Shown here one piece after another: positions 11,546-22,236 of a stretch of 64,000 nt of DNA (position 1 is its first letter; the number at the start of each line of letters is the position of its first letter). A program made the translations under genes and the position numbers. The stretch lies in contig CM024755.1 of NCBI GenBank assembly GCA_014218235.1, forward strand, positions 97,382,948 through 97,446,947, read 5' to 3'. Below the pieces are notes generated by a model that had not been told where the DNA came from, searched no databases, and saw only the letters and a list, made by a program, of their open reading frames with translations. The stretch comes from Colocasia esculenta. Lineage: Eukaryota; Streptophyta; Magnoliopsida; Alismatales; Araceae.

Positions 11546-11660
11546 CAAAGGGGAGAACATCAATCATCTTTGTAGATTGGTCAGGAACCTTGCCATTCTT
11601 TCCCGAAGAAAAGTGGGCAAGTTTCTGTGCGCGTCAGGAGTTTATTAAAATTCCTGTGAC

Positions 11661-13603
11661 ATGGCTATGACTACTAATGGAGGTATCGTGAGTGCTTCTC
11701 AACCTTTAATCCCTATGTTTAAAGGAGAAGCATATGAGCATTGGAGCATTAAAATGAGAACTTTGTTTTTGTCTCCAGATTTATGGGACTTGGGATATGC
11801 AGATCCAAGTGCAAACGAGGAAGAATTGAAAGAGAATAGAAAGAAAGATGCCAAGGCACTATTTATTATTCAGCAAGCAGTCCATGATTCAATGCTTGCG
11901 AGGATTGCTACAGCAGAGACCTCTCATGAAGCATGAACAATTCTGAAGACAGAGTTTCATGGAATTACTGTTAAGCTTCAAACTCTTGGTCGAGAATTTG
12001 AAACATTGCTTATGAAAAATAATGAATCTGTCCAAGACTTTCTATCTAGAGTCACTATGATAGTTAGTCATATGAAGACTTTTGGAGAAAAAAATTCTGA
12101 TCAGGTTATTGTAGAAAAGGTGTTAAGGAGTCTAACATCTAAATTTGATCATGTTGTTGCTGCAATTGAGGAATCTAAAAATTTGTCTAAGTTTTCTTTT
12201 GATGAACTAGTTGGTAGTTGAAAAGAATGAGGAAAAAGCATTTCAGGTAAAATAAGAAAATCTGCAAAAAGACATCTGAAAACTCTGCAGGAAGAGGTGG
12301 TGGAAGAAGTGGACATCTGGGAAGAGGCCGTGGATGATCAGGTTGGCAGAATGACCGACGGAATGCCTCGGATGGACAGCAAAGTAATGGAATAAAAAGG
12401 TACAAGAAATCTGAAAAATATTCAGTGCCATCATTGCAAAATGTTTGGTCATAAAAAAGCTTATTGTTGGCAAAAACAAAAACAAGCTAACTATGCAGAG
12501 AATGAGGAGGAAAATAAAATGTTTTTGGCTTGTTTTCATTCCAATGCAAATATGAGTGGTGTTTGGTTTTTGGACAACCGTTGTTCTAACCATATGACCA
12601 TTGAAAAATCTTCATTTCAGTCTCCTGATGAATCTGTTAGGATGCAAGTCAAACTTGGAGATGACAAGCAACTTGATGTGGAAGGGAAAGGTACTATTGC
12701 TGTAACCACAAGTTTAGGCAAAACAAGGTACCTTGATGATGTTTTCTATGTTCCAAAGTTAGCAAACAATTTGTTGAGTCTGGGACAATTGGTATAAAGA
12801 GGTTATATTGTCATGTTTGATGATAATTGTTGTATCATTAGAGATAAAAAATCTGATCACATGATTGCTAAAGCTGCAAATAAAATGTTTCCACTCGAGT
12901 ATTTTTTCCATAGAAAGTCATGCTTTAACAGTAAATGAGCAGGATATTTCAAGATTGTGGCACTATTGGTATGGACATTTGCATTTTAAAGGTTTGCAGT
13001 TATTGAACAAGAAGGATATGATGATTGGTTTGCCTAAATTAATTTGACTACTGATATTTGTGATGGTTGTGCTTATGGAAAGCAAAGCAGAAAGCCTTTT
13101 CCAGTTGGGCAGGTTTGGAGAGCTACAGACCCACTTGAGTTGTTGCATGCTGATTTATGTGGTCTTATAAGGACTAAATCTTTGAATAGAAGTAAATATT
13201 TTCTGCTGTTCACTGATGATTACACTCTTATGAGTGGGTTTATTTTCTAAAACAAAAATCAGAAGCATTCAAATCATTTAAGGCCTTTGCTAAAAAACAA
13301 AGTTGGTTTGTCATAAAAAGGCTCCGAACAGATCGAGATGGTGAATTTGTTTCAAATGAATTTGACTCGTATTGCGATGAGAATGAGATTTTCAGGGAAC
13401 TTACAGCTCCTTATACACTAGAGCAGAATGGAGTGATAGAGCGAAAGAATTGAACTATAGCGGCGATGGCTAGATGCATGCTGAAAGTGAAGGCACTTCC
13501 AATTGTTTTGGGCTGAAGTAGTGGCAACAGTGGTGTATTTGCTGACTATCTCACCTACAAAAGCTGTTTAAATTCAAACACCTTATGAAGCATAGAAAGG
13601 AAG
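11661..13603 (+). pseudogene. Ty1/copia gag-protease-integrase fragment
   Basis: The order is gag (11661-12230, opening Met-Ala-Met-Thr-Thr-Asn and with an FKGEAYEHWSIKM region), a CCHC knuckle (CHHCKMFGHKKAYC, near 12425), then a protease-like region (WFLDNRCSNHM near 12560, with the usual Asp-Ser/Thr-Gly replaced). Integrase follows, with an LWHYWYGH zinc region, LHADLCG near 13143, FTDDYT near 13210 and NGVIERKN near 13425. This order is diagnostic of Ty1/copia. It breaks off after a TPYEA-type motif at 13603, where LTR F begins. Reverse transcriptase and both LTRs are missing. Stops such as 11934-11936 and several shifts show decay. Confidence 0.85.
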
Positions 13604-14531
13604 TGTCACATCTCGAGAATAGTGCATGCGGAAGGAAAAGAATATCGAGATGTGAATAGTCGACAAATAAGTCTCTAGCAGTGAGAGTTTAATTTCCGAC
13701 AAACACTTATATGGCCCACATAAAAGATATAAACTAAACTTTCATTTCAAAACTCAATAATTGTTTATTACAACTTCATTGGATTCTAAATAATAATGAC
13801 TTAAGAAAAAGAAAATCACATATTTCTCTTTACGACCTAATACATTATTCTAATCTTTCCTCAGATTATTGAGGCTCTATGACATCATGACCGACTTGAT
13901 AACTAAGATACGCTTTTCACTCCTGGTCTTCCCCAGTGTAAGTTTGTTCCTTCTCATCTTCTATCTCATGTTTTCTCAAAATGTTGAGAAGGTAGTAGGA
14001 TTTACATCTTACAAGCAAGATATAAGTATTTAACAATTTAAAAATTAGATGACATGAGCATGATATGAACTATGTAGTTAATCATTGACAATAAAACGTG
14101 ACTAGTGTATCGTACAAGATAGCAAGATATAATCAAGAGTTTGTAATAATTAGTTTAGAAGGAAAGTTGAGTTCAAGTAAGATACCAAGACAGTGTGGAC
14201 AAGGATCTAGCAAGATTGTCAATTTCACGAGTAAGAACAAGATAACATGTAAGAAGATTGACCTTATTTACAAGCAAACAAGTAACGAGCATGTACTTTC
14301 ACGAGCAAGACTGTCAGTGCACGAGTCATTAACATGCATTAAGGATCCATGCCACCTTGAAATACATATCATGAACATGTGTAATGTTGTATTGTATCTA
14401 ACATTTACACAAGCAAGTACTCCCATGATGCAATGTCAGAAATTATTATATCCCATGATTAACAGTATATTTTTGGCTCTTTGTCGAGGAGACTAGAATG
14501 GATCCCTTGGACACTCACCGTGTTTGATCTT
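13604..14531 (-). repeat. LTR F, left part (interrupted by A1)
   Basis: AT-rich DNA begins TGTCACATC immediately after the copia frame and continues to the A1 target duplication. Its far side should continue at 25064. The TGTCACA terminus suggests the 3' end of a gypsy LTR read on the minus strand. A perfect 10-bp inverted repeat (CACATCTCGA at 13607, TCGAGATGTG at 13645) lies at the end. No coding potential is seen. Confidence 0.45.
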
Positions 14532-14536
14532 GCATC
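14532..14536. other. Target-site duplication GCATC, left copy (A1)
   Basis: GCATC directly precedes the LTR terminus TGTAACG and is repeated at 25059-25063 directly after the other terminus CTTACA. A 5-bp duplication is standard for gypsy integrase. Confidence 0.9.
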
Positions 14537-16344
14537 TGTAACGACCCTCCTTATACCGGTACGATTATACTAATCAATGTTGGTACAAAGGGCATCGTCA
14601 CAGTGGGACATTTACCAAACACTAAACAATAGATTGAGATGTACATAAATATCAAAAGAGAACAGTGGAAATAAATAAATATTCTCATTCTCATTCCATC
14701 ATCATCACATAATTCACAGTCTATATATCAATAAGAGAAATAATAATATCCACATTATTACATGCCCGAATGAAATACATTGTCCATATGAAATATACAA
14801 TCGCATTGTTTACATACTAATGAAACGAAAGTACAACTATGCAACACTCCACAACGTAGCTATGCCTCTCGCTCGGAGTCGCTTCTCCCTATGTCCTCCT
14901 CAAGAACGGGGACACCTGCCTCACCTGTACGCCAAAGCAAGTATGAGTTTTCTAAACGACCCAGCAAACAATGCAAAGATACACCCTTACACATATCACA
15001 TACACATGATATCTTTTAACAATAAGGAAGAGTACATGGTACATGCTTATAACAATTTACAATAACCATAAACAACCTACACATTCTTTCTACACATAAC
15101 ATGTAACATGAATCATAGTTTAAACTCTATTCATATCATTACACAATCCTACAATTTTAGAACCTGGAAATATGTACAAAGTAAATAACACACCTAGCAT
15201 GATATCTAATCATTTTCACATACTATGATAACACTTATTCACATGTTTAGCTTGCTATTTTAATATAAATAAATCACATTTACACAAGCTCACATCTTTT
15301 CACATGCTAACACATTCACATTACACTATCACATGCTCATATTTCACAATTGCACAATTCACATATTCACACTTTTTACACTTAATTGCTGTGACACATA
15401 GTCCAAACCACCATAAGAAGAACACACATCACATACACATATCTGTCACCTAGGAAACACAGTGACGAATCTTGGTTAACTGCGCAGAACTGGGAGAAGC
15501 CCTCTCCACCCTAACCAGCGGTACTTGTCTACCTCCAGGATTTCATCCTAATGCCCCTAGGATATCACAACACATTGAGCCTTCCCATATGGACTTTACT
15601 ACAGTATAGCTCCATAGCCTTCTATGGTAGCAGTGTCAATGTCGGCACAATTACACATTATCACTTTATCACATTCAATTACATTATTCACATGCACTAT
15701 TTAACACATTTACACACACTTTTAAATAATTACATGTGTTTCAGTTTACAGAACATGATGTTACTATTCACAGTGATAATTAACTCATAACAAGGTCCTA
15801 ATCATGCTGCTAATCAATTAATTCCACATGATTAAACTTAAACATGCTCATCATGGTCCATTGCCCTTGTTAAATCAATGATAGTACCTGCTATTGTCAA
15901 ATCAGCATGAAATTTTTATCACAGGCTTCACACAGGTTATATATCATATACCTAAATTTTTAGATTTTTCGGAACAGTATAAAAAAATTTACCAATTAAA
16001 ATAGATTTCATGTAGATTTGTCAAAAATTCATTTAAGCATGATTCACAACAACACAGTCGGTTCTAACAGTTATGAAATCTAAAAATAGTCATCACTAGA
16101 ACATGGAAAATTTCTAAAACCCTAATATACAATGAATCTATTTATTTAGAATTTATCATTGTCAGATCATGCTCATTGTCCAATTATAGAAATTTTAATT
16201 AAATAAAAATTTGTACAGAAATTCGACATATCCTCATGACATGACCTACTGAATGTACTTGACCAGACATAAATTACACAGCATGCACAAACAACCATAA
16301 GTCCGGAAATCACAGTGCATAGATCCGGTCCACATTCCTGAAAA

Positions 16345-16450
16345 ACCTGAAGAACTTGGCGGCAAAGGGGGTGCCGCCAACCGGGGTTAACGGCACACGA
16401 TGTTGTCGCCAACTCAAGATCATGATGGCACACGAGTGGCCGTCAATCTC
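16345..16450. repeat. GTCAAC-dialect island (A1 3' LTR, leader side)
   Basis: The words GCCGCCAAC, GGTTAACGGC, TTGTCGCCAAC and GGCCGTCAATC alternate in orientation within about 100 bp. The matching segment in the other LTR is 24050-24160. Confidence 0.6.
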
Positions 16451-16979
16451 CTGTCTGCAGAAATGTAGACTGACGCACAAATACAGGAGAATTGGGGGTT
16501 CCAAGACACGAGGAAAAATCCATAAAAATCGTAGGACCTAAAGGACATGTGCAGGGATGAAATCCCTTGATTACTTGCCTTTGAAAAATTGTCTAATGGT
16601 TTAATTTAGTCGTTGAAGCTCTCCTCGGCCAAGCTAAGAAGATACACAAACTCCTCCCAAATCGGGTCCTTATTTTGATGTAGCTCTATCTCCGGAGTCG
16701 GGGAAGCTTCCACAATGTCAAGAGCTCCTTTTAGTCGATGTAGATCACCGGAAATACCACCCAATTGCCAGATCATGCTCTCCAAAGTTCAGTTTTTCTC
16801 CACAGAAACCCTAGTTTTTCTCAAGAGCCAAAAGTCTTAATCTCGCCCAAAGCTAGGTGTTTTATAAGTTAAAGGGGTTGGGTACACATTACATAGGATT
16901 TCCTACTATTGGAGGGTAGTTTCCTAAACAATAATGCAAGAAACGCAGCCGTTTCCAGATCTGGAATCGCAACAAAAAT

Positions 16980-17120
16980 GCAGTAGTAAACGGCCACTTT
17001 GCTGCCGTTAACAGGAAATAAACGTCCATTGATCTGGACGCCGACTTTGAGTCAACGGTACACTGGTTGCCGTCGACTTGCCCTCAATGTCAAGGGATAT
17101 TGACGTTAACTGGCATTTCG
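16980..17120. repeat. GTCAAC-dialect island (A1 3' LTR, U3 side)
   Basis: Alternating GCCGTTAAC, AACGTCCA, GAGTCAACGG, GCCGTCGAC and TTGACGTTAAC (17100-17110) occur within 130 bp, upstream of the TATA box on the element strand. It matches 24680-24830. Confidence 0.65.
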
Positions 17121-17358
17121 GCCAGAACACAGAAAAATCAATAAACATACATACACACAATAACTACATACATTATACACCATATTATTTAAATGCAATA
17201 TGTACAACTTAAATAAAGACAATATGTACATAAATAAACATGTATATATATATACACATATGCGCATAAGTAAATAAATAATTATAGAATATACCAAATC
17301 AAATACGCATATCATGACAAGGTTCGAATAAAAAGAACAAAGTTCGAGGGCCTTACAC

Positions 17359-17393
17359 CCTCTCCCCCTAAAAGAAAACTTTGTCCTCGAAGT
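17359..17393 (-). other. Polypurine tract and preceding conserved block of A1
   Basis: The minus strand reads CTTCGAGGACAAAG (17380-17393), then a purine tract TTTTAGGGGGAGAGG, then the LTR start TGTAAGGCCC. The TCGAGGACRA block is shared with C2 (60277) and D (56046). The tract primes plus-strand DNA synthesis. Confidence 0.85.
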
Positions 17394-17405
17394 TAGAACG
17401 ACATA

Positions 17406-17600
17406 CTAACCAAACGAATGGGGATACTTCTTCTTCATAGCATCCTCAAGCTCCCAAGTAGCCTCCTCTCGCGAGAAATTCTGCCAAATTACCTTCACGG
17501 ACACAATACTCTTGTTCCTTAGGTGCTGAACCTTCCGATCAAGGATAGCTACCAGGTTCTCTACATACGACAAGTCTGGCTGAATCTCCACTGGCTAATG
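17406..17600 (-). pseudogene. Chromodomain at the integrase C terminus (A1)
   Basis: Sixty-one codons contain an LVAILDRKVQHLRNKSI segment, then a V-K-V-I-W region and EEATWELEDAMKKKYP. This is the aromatic and acidic pattern of gypsy chromodomains, which tether integration to modified chromatin. It ends at the natural stop just before the polypurine tract. It is separated from the integrase body by a frameshift near 17620-17700. The same domain is present in A2 near 34500-34645. Confidence 0.8.
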
Positions 17601-17699
17601 ACCAATAACATGAGACGGATCTCGCACATACCTCCTGAGCATAGATACGTGGAAAACTGGGTGAACACTAGCTAACGCTGAGGTAAAGCTAGCTCATAA

Positions 17700-18630
17700 G
17701 CTACGCTGTCCATCTGCCTAAGAATCTCAAACGAGCCAATGAATCTAGGACTCAACTTGTTATGTCTGCCAAACCTGACAACGCCTCGGGTAGGAGAAAC
17801 CTTAAGAAAAACATGCTCGCCAACCTCGAACTCCAAATCCTTCCTTTTGTTGTCGGCGTAGCTCTTCTGCCTATCCTGCGCCGCAACAAGCCTCTACCTG
17901 ATAAGATGAATCTTATCCGAAGTCTCCTGCACCAACTTCGGACCAATCAACTGCCTATCGCATGTCTCCTCCCAACACAAAGGAGATCTACAAGGCTGCC
18001 CATACAAAGCCTCAGACGGAGCCATGCCAATGCTCGCATGAAAACTGTTGTTGTAGGCGAACTCCACAAGAGGTAAATGACACTCTCAATCACCCTTCCA
18101 ATCTAGCACACACGCTCTCAACATATCCTCAAGTGTCTGGATAGTCCTCTCGGACTGGCCATCTATCTGGGGATGGAATGCTGAACTAAGCTTCAGTTGA
18201 GAGCCCAAAGCATCTTGAAGACCCTGCCACAACCTCGATGTAAAGCTCGGGTCTCGGTGGGAGATAATCGACCTCGGCACACCATGCAACCTCACAATGC
18301 TACCGACATAAAGCCTAGCCAAACTGTCCACGAACTACTTCTTCATAGGCAAGAAATGCGCAGTCTTGGAGAAACGATCTACAATCACCCAAATCGAGCC
18401 ATTGCCCTTCACTGATCTGGAAAAACCGGTCACAAAATCCATAATGATTGCCTCCCACTTCCATACTGGGATCTCCATCTTCTACATAAGGCCCGATGGT
18501 TGCTGACGCTAGGCCATCACTTGCTGGCATACCAAACATCTGGACACAAACTCGGCCACATTCTTCTTCATACCAGACCACCAGAAAGATCTCTTCAAAT
18601 TCTGGTATATCTTGGTGTTGCCTGGATGAA
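17700..18630 (-). pseudogene. Integrase core of A1
   Basis: On the minus strand an HHCC zinc region (HPGNTKIYQ...CLVCQQV, 18509-18626) is followed by the catalytic core. Visible pieces are MDFVTG with the first Asp, VIVDRFSKTAHF, SHRDPSFTSRLW with the second Asp and SERTIQTLEDM with the Glu. A GPY/F-like SPRFIGSFEIL stretch comes after. Integrase inserts the cDNA and makes the 5-bp duplication. In-frame stops near 18508, 18340 and 18085 and a shift near 17700 break it. Confidence 0.85.
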
Positions 18631-19582
18631 TAGAGAACCTCGACTTGTGAGCTTCTGCTAGGACATGCTTACGGACATCCACAACATCAGGAACACAAAC
18701 TCGGTGCTGAAATCTAATGACACCATCGTCATCATGAGCAATGCCTACCTTGCCTAACATCTCCTGAAGCCTAGGATCAGCCTTCTGCTGCTCAATCACC
18801 TCATCCAACACTGTAGACCGGATAGACAACTGAGCCACGAAATCCTCACATAACTGTGGCGCTAACTCAATCATCGCATAGGCTGCATCCTCCAACATCT
18901 TCCAATCCTTCTGAAGCGAAGACCTCTTCCTGCTAAGAGCATCCGCTACGACATTCACCTTCCTGGGATGATACTGAAGCTCGAAGTCGTAGTCCTTAAG
19001 GAACTCAATCCATCTCCTCTGCCACAGGTTCAACTCTTTCTGAGAGAAGAGATACTTCAGACTCTTGGGGTCAGTGAACACCTCGACCTTGACACAATAA
19101 AGGTAGTGTCTCCAGATCTTCAGTGCATGAACCACTGCCACAAGCTCCAAATCATGAGTCGGATAGTTACGCTCATGCTCCTTCAACTGGCGAGAAGCAT
19201 ATGCCACTACCCTACCATGATGCATCAACACACAGCCAAGACCTATCTGAGAAGCATCCGAGTAGATGGCAAAACCCTCTACACCACTAGGCAAGATCAA
19301 CACAGGTGTAGATGTAAGCTTCTCCTTCAGCAACTGAAAGATACTCTCGCAATCTTTAGACCACATAAACTTCACACCCTTCCTGGTTAGCTTAGTCAAT
19401 GGTGCGGCGATAGATGCAAAACCCTCAATAAATCGCCTATAATAGCCCGCTAAACTAAGTAAACTCTGAATTTCTGATGAGGTCCTTGGAATCTCCCAAT
19501 CTAACATAGCCTGAACCTTCGCCGGATCAACTGCAACTCCAGCGCCTGAGATAACATGCCCAAGGAAATGAACCTCGCGCAT
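18509..19582 (-). pseudogene. RT thumb, RNase H and integrase zinc region of A1 polyprotein
   Basis: A 357-codon open stretch. Residues 1-95 are the RT connection (VHFLGHVIS, with an LSLAGYYRRFI motif). Residues 100-218 (18928-19285) are RNase H with Asp109, Glu146, Asp171 and Asp214 in the expected YSDAS, DLELVAV, FTDPKSL and VVADALSRK contexts. The usual TDHKSL is here TDPKSL. Residues 319-357 begin integrase. RNase H removes the RNA template strand. This is the longest intact coding stretch in the window and shows the copy is not ancient. Confidence 0.88.
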
Positions 19583-20320
19583 CTAGAAATCACACTTGCT
19601 GAACTTTGCATACAGCTTGTGCTCTCGGAGAACCTCCAGAACAACCCTCAAATGCTCACGGTGTGTAGCCTCATCGGGAGAATAGACTAGCATATCGTCA
19701 ATGAACACCACTACAAAGCTATCCAAATAAGGTCTAAACACCCTATTTATGAGATCCATGAATGTTGTAGGGGCATTGGTCAGACCAAATGGAAGCACCA
19801 AAAGCCGTCTTGAACACATCTTCACCTTTAATCCTCAACTGGTGATAGCCGGACTGCAGATCAATCTTAGAGAACACCGATGCATTCCGCAGCTGATCAA
19901 ACATATCATCAATCCGTGGTAAGGGATACCTATTCTTCACGGTTACCTGGTTGAGCTTTCTATAACCAATGCACAACATGAGGGAACCATCCTTCTTCTT
20001 TACGAACAATACAGGTGCTCCCCAAGGTGACACACTAGGGCGAATGAATCCCTTGTCCAGAAAATCCTGCAACTGCTTCCTTAGCTCAGCTAACTCCGCA
20101 GGTGCCATCCGATATGGAGCCTTAGAGATAAGAGATGTGCCTAGAAGCAACTCTATAGTGAACTCTATCTCCCTAGCCGGTGGCAATCTAGAAAAATCAT
20201 TAGGAAACACATCTGGAAACTCCTGCACTACCTCAATCTCCTCAAGGGTCGGTGATTGATCAGCCTTTAGCACTAAGACCACGCTGGCAAGAAAAGCGTC
20301 ACACCCCTTGTTCACCATCC
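19583..20320 (-). pseudogene. Reverse transcriptase of A1 (frameshifted)
   Basis: From the N terminus: APYRMAPAELAELRKQL, GFIRPSVSPWGAPVLFVKKKDGS, YRKLNQVTVKNRYPLPRID, FSKIDLQSGYHQLRI and KTAF. After a break near 19800 come LVLPFGLTNAPTTFM and FIDDMLVYS, with the catalytic Asp pair encoded at 19694-19699. Between KTAF and LVLPFG about nine conserved residues are missing and the frame shifts, consistent with a deletion of 28 or 29 bases. Cys replaces the usual Asp in LCIGYRKLN. The enzyme copies element RNA to DNA. This copy would not produce it. Confidence 0.88.
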
Positions 20321-20800
20321 TCATCGCCTTCATGGCGGAGATCACAAACCTTCCCGCTAAGTTCCTTGGCAACGGATGCAAGAATTCATCCTCACCAGGA
20401 ATGCAGAAAGTAATCTTCTTCCCACGACAATCCACCAAAGCATAGTGCTCCTCAAGCCAATCTAGACCTAGAATTGCATCATAGTCATTCATCTTAAGCA
20501 AATAGAAGCACCCAATTAAGCCTCAGTCCTCAATGCACACAGGTAAAGATGGAATACACTTCCTAGTCGATACCGTACCTACCAGTGTGTGCACAGACAA
20601 AGGGACCTCTGACTCCTTAGCCTCTACTCCGGACTCTAATACTAACTGCTTTGCAAACCGCTCGGAAATGAACGAGTGTGTGGCACCCATATCAAACAAA
20701 ACCTGAGCGTGCACAACCATGACTAAGACCGTACCTTCCGTGATGTTCTCTGCCTGTTCAGCATACTCTCGTGCAAGGGCAAACACTCGAGCTTGGGCTC
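20320..20800 (-). pseudogene. Aspartic protease region of A1
   Basis: The catalytic region reads VLFDMGATHSFIS, with Asp encoded at 20691-20693. Families normally have Asp-Thr-Gly or Asp-Ser-Gly, and Met at the middle position should impair catalysis. A stop at about 20520-20522 separates it from the conserved MNDYDAILGLDWLEEHYALVDC segment that leads into RT. Retroelement protease cleaves the polyprotein. Confidence 0.8.
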
Positions 20801-20876
20801 GAGGCCTTCCTGGTCTTCCTGTAACTGGCGCTACTGGGGCTGGCGCTCCACGCTAAACACCATGTTGCAATCTGGG

Positions 20877-20975
20877 ACAATCTCGAATCTGATGCTCGGT
20901 GCTGCCACACTTGAGACACTTCCCTGCTAGCTTCCAACATTCGGTGCCGCCGTGCGCTCTACCACAGTGAGGGCA
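20877..20975 (-). pseudogene. Tandem gag zinc knuckles of A1
   Basis: The first is CPHCGRAHGGTEC (20937-20975), with C-X2-C-X3-H-X4-C spacing. The second is CLKCGSTEHQIRDC (20877-20918), a standard C-X2-C-X4-H-X4-C. Both are intact and bind element RNA in this protein class. Confidence 0.85.
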
Positions 20976-21503
20976 CATCTTCTCGTCGTTGGGCCTGACG
21001 CCAGGGGACTGCGGTGCAACTGCCTGCTGACTAGACGTCGTTGGACGCTATGGTGACTGGTACACGGCCTTCTTCTTGTCCTATCATTAGAAAGGTGGCG
21101 CGGATCTCTTCTGCGATGCCTTCTTCTCCTCGAGATACTGATCCATCTTGCTCTCCTGCCTGTATGCTGCACTGAGAGCCTCATATAGTGTACGGTGGTC
21201 AAACGCCACAAGTCTCGACCTCAGTGATGGTTTAAGCCCCATCACAAACTTCTTCGCCTTCCTGCGCTCATCAACAACTATACGTGGAGCATACTTGGAC
21301 AGTTCGGCAAACCTGGCCTCATATTCCAACACCGTCATGGAGCCCTGAGTGAGAGAAAGGAACTCCTACTCCATCTTGTCCTGGATATGCTCAGGGATGA
21401 ACTTGGCCCGAAACAACCTCATGAACTCATCCCAAGACACCTCAATCGCACCATCCTCGAACCTAGTGCGAAGTAAGGAAGCCCACCACACATCGGCTCT
21501 CTC

Positions 21504-21553
21504 CTGCAAAACACAACTCATAAGCACCAATATAGACAAAACCTAAACTTAAC
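21504..21553 (-). other. Intron-like insertion 2 in A1 gag
   Basis: Fifty bases begin GTTAAGTTTAGG and end TTGTGTTTTGCAG on the minus strand, between codons for YMLHC and ERADVWW. The 3' boundary is a strong pyrimidine-rich acceptor. The length is below the usual plant minimum of about 60-70 bases, and the donor could also be two bases upstream. It contains in-frame stops, and its removal joins two gag blocks in frame. Confidence 0.5.
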
Positions 21554-21763
21554 ACAATGTAGCATGTAGGTGGCCAAGCTAACTTTATCCTCCTCGGCAC
21601 ACCTGATGGCTCGGAAAATTTTCTCTACCTCCCTCATCCAGCTCTCCGCTAAAAGGAGCTGACTCTCCCCCTTAAAAGAGGGAGGAGCCATCCTTTTAAA
21701 CCTCTCCATGATGGAAGGACCACCATGGCCTTGCTATTGAGGAACTGGAGCTGGAGCCTGAGC

Positions 21764-21841
21764 CTGAGACAACAAGCAATAAAAGCAACATAACAATCAT
21801 ACATTTAATAAAACAGGCTACTCCTATTTAACAATTCTAAC
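21764..21841 (-). other. Intron-like insertion 1 in A1 gag
   Basis: Seventy-eight bases begin CAG|GTTAGAATTG and end TTGTTGTCTCAG|GCT, between two Gln-Ala repeats. The stretch is T-rich, contains in-frame stops and has canonical borders. Exon 1 is exactly 71 codons, so the insertion is phase 0, and removal restores the frame into MERFKRM. Confidence 0.65.
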
Positions 21842-22222
21842 CTGAGCCTGCAGCTGAGCCTGCAGTGCTGCCTGAGTGTGTGCTTGGGTCTGCATTGCTT
21901 GAACCAGACCTTGCATGAATACACCATAATCCTCAGGCAGTGGCGGAGGAAGTACTATAGGACCCTGGGGTGCTGGGGCCTACTGCTCACCCCTGTCCTC
22001 ACGCCTCTGCTCGCCATCTCGAGCCTGATCACCACGTCTACCATGGATAGCCATAGCGTGTAAAACAATTTAATCTTAGTTAGAAACTAGGTTATTTAGT
22101 CCTAACTATTTTCTTAACTATCATTCATTCATTTTTAGATATTTTCTACATATATGGACAAATTCTATAAAGACTTTGCATATTGTGAAAATGATGGCAT
22201 ATTCATGTACAATCTCAACTGT

Positions 22223-22236
22223 GGGCTCTGATACCA
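22223..22236 (-). other. Primer-binding site of A1
   Basis: The minus strand reads TGGTATCAGAGCCC five bases after the LTR end GTCGTTACA. This is a tRNA-iMet primer site. Confidence 0.92.

Larger units (their letters stand above)
8700..11560 (+). mobile_element. L1-like LINE, 3'-truncated and decayed
   Basis: An ORF1 with DUF4283-like and knuckle-like sequence precedes an ORF2 endonuclease, in the usual order for plant L1-type elements. The copy stops in the region just before the reverse transcriptase, with no polymerase motifs and no poly(A) tail. Copia coding sequence begins about 100 bp later. The 5' end seems to lie in LTR E. Many frameshifts are present. Confidence 0.7.
14537..17358 (-). 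repeat. 3' LTR of A1
   Basis: This 2822-bp LTR reads TGTAAGGCCC at 17358 and ...GTCGTTACA at 14537 on the minus strand. The TATA box (TTATAAAA, 16860-16867) lies about 490 bp from its start. Two GTCAAC-type motif islands (16980-17120 and 16345-16450) lie upstream and downstream of the presumed start, and a GC-type splice-donor-like AAAG|GCAAGTAA is at 16578. The distal 1.5 kb is rich in CACATT-like words. Confidence 0.92.
20840..22054 (-). pseudogene. Gag of A1 with two intron-like insertions
   Basis: Gag forms the capsid. The start codon at 22054-22052 opens Met-Ala-Ile-His-Gly-Arg. Exon 1 runs 22054-21842 (71 codons, ending in a Gln-rich stretch). A GT-AG insertion occupies 21841-21764. 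Exon 2 is 21763-21554 (70 codons, MERFKRMAPPSFKG). A second GT-AG insertion occupies 21553-21504. Exon 3 carries ERADVWWASLL, the TVLEYEARFAELSKYAP capsid motif and two zinc knuckles. Removing both insertions keeps a single frame. Remaining stops are few (around 21982, 21736, 21350 and two near 21090). Confidence 0.82.

Noticed and set aside
14820..15065. An 81-codon frame inside the A LTR, repeated at 22525-22770
   Set aside because: It is repeated only because the LTR is repeated. It lies antisense to the element and has no domain.
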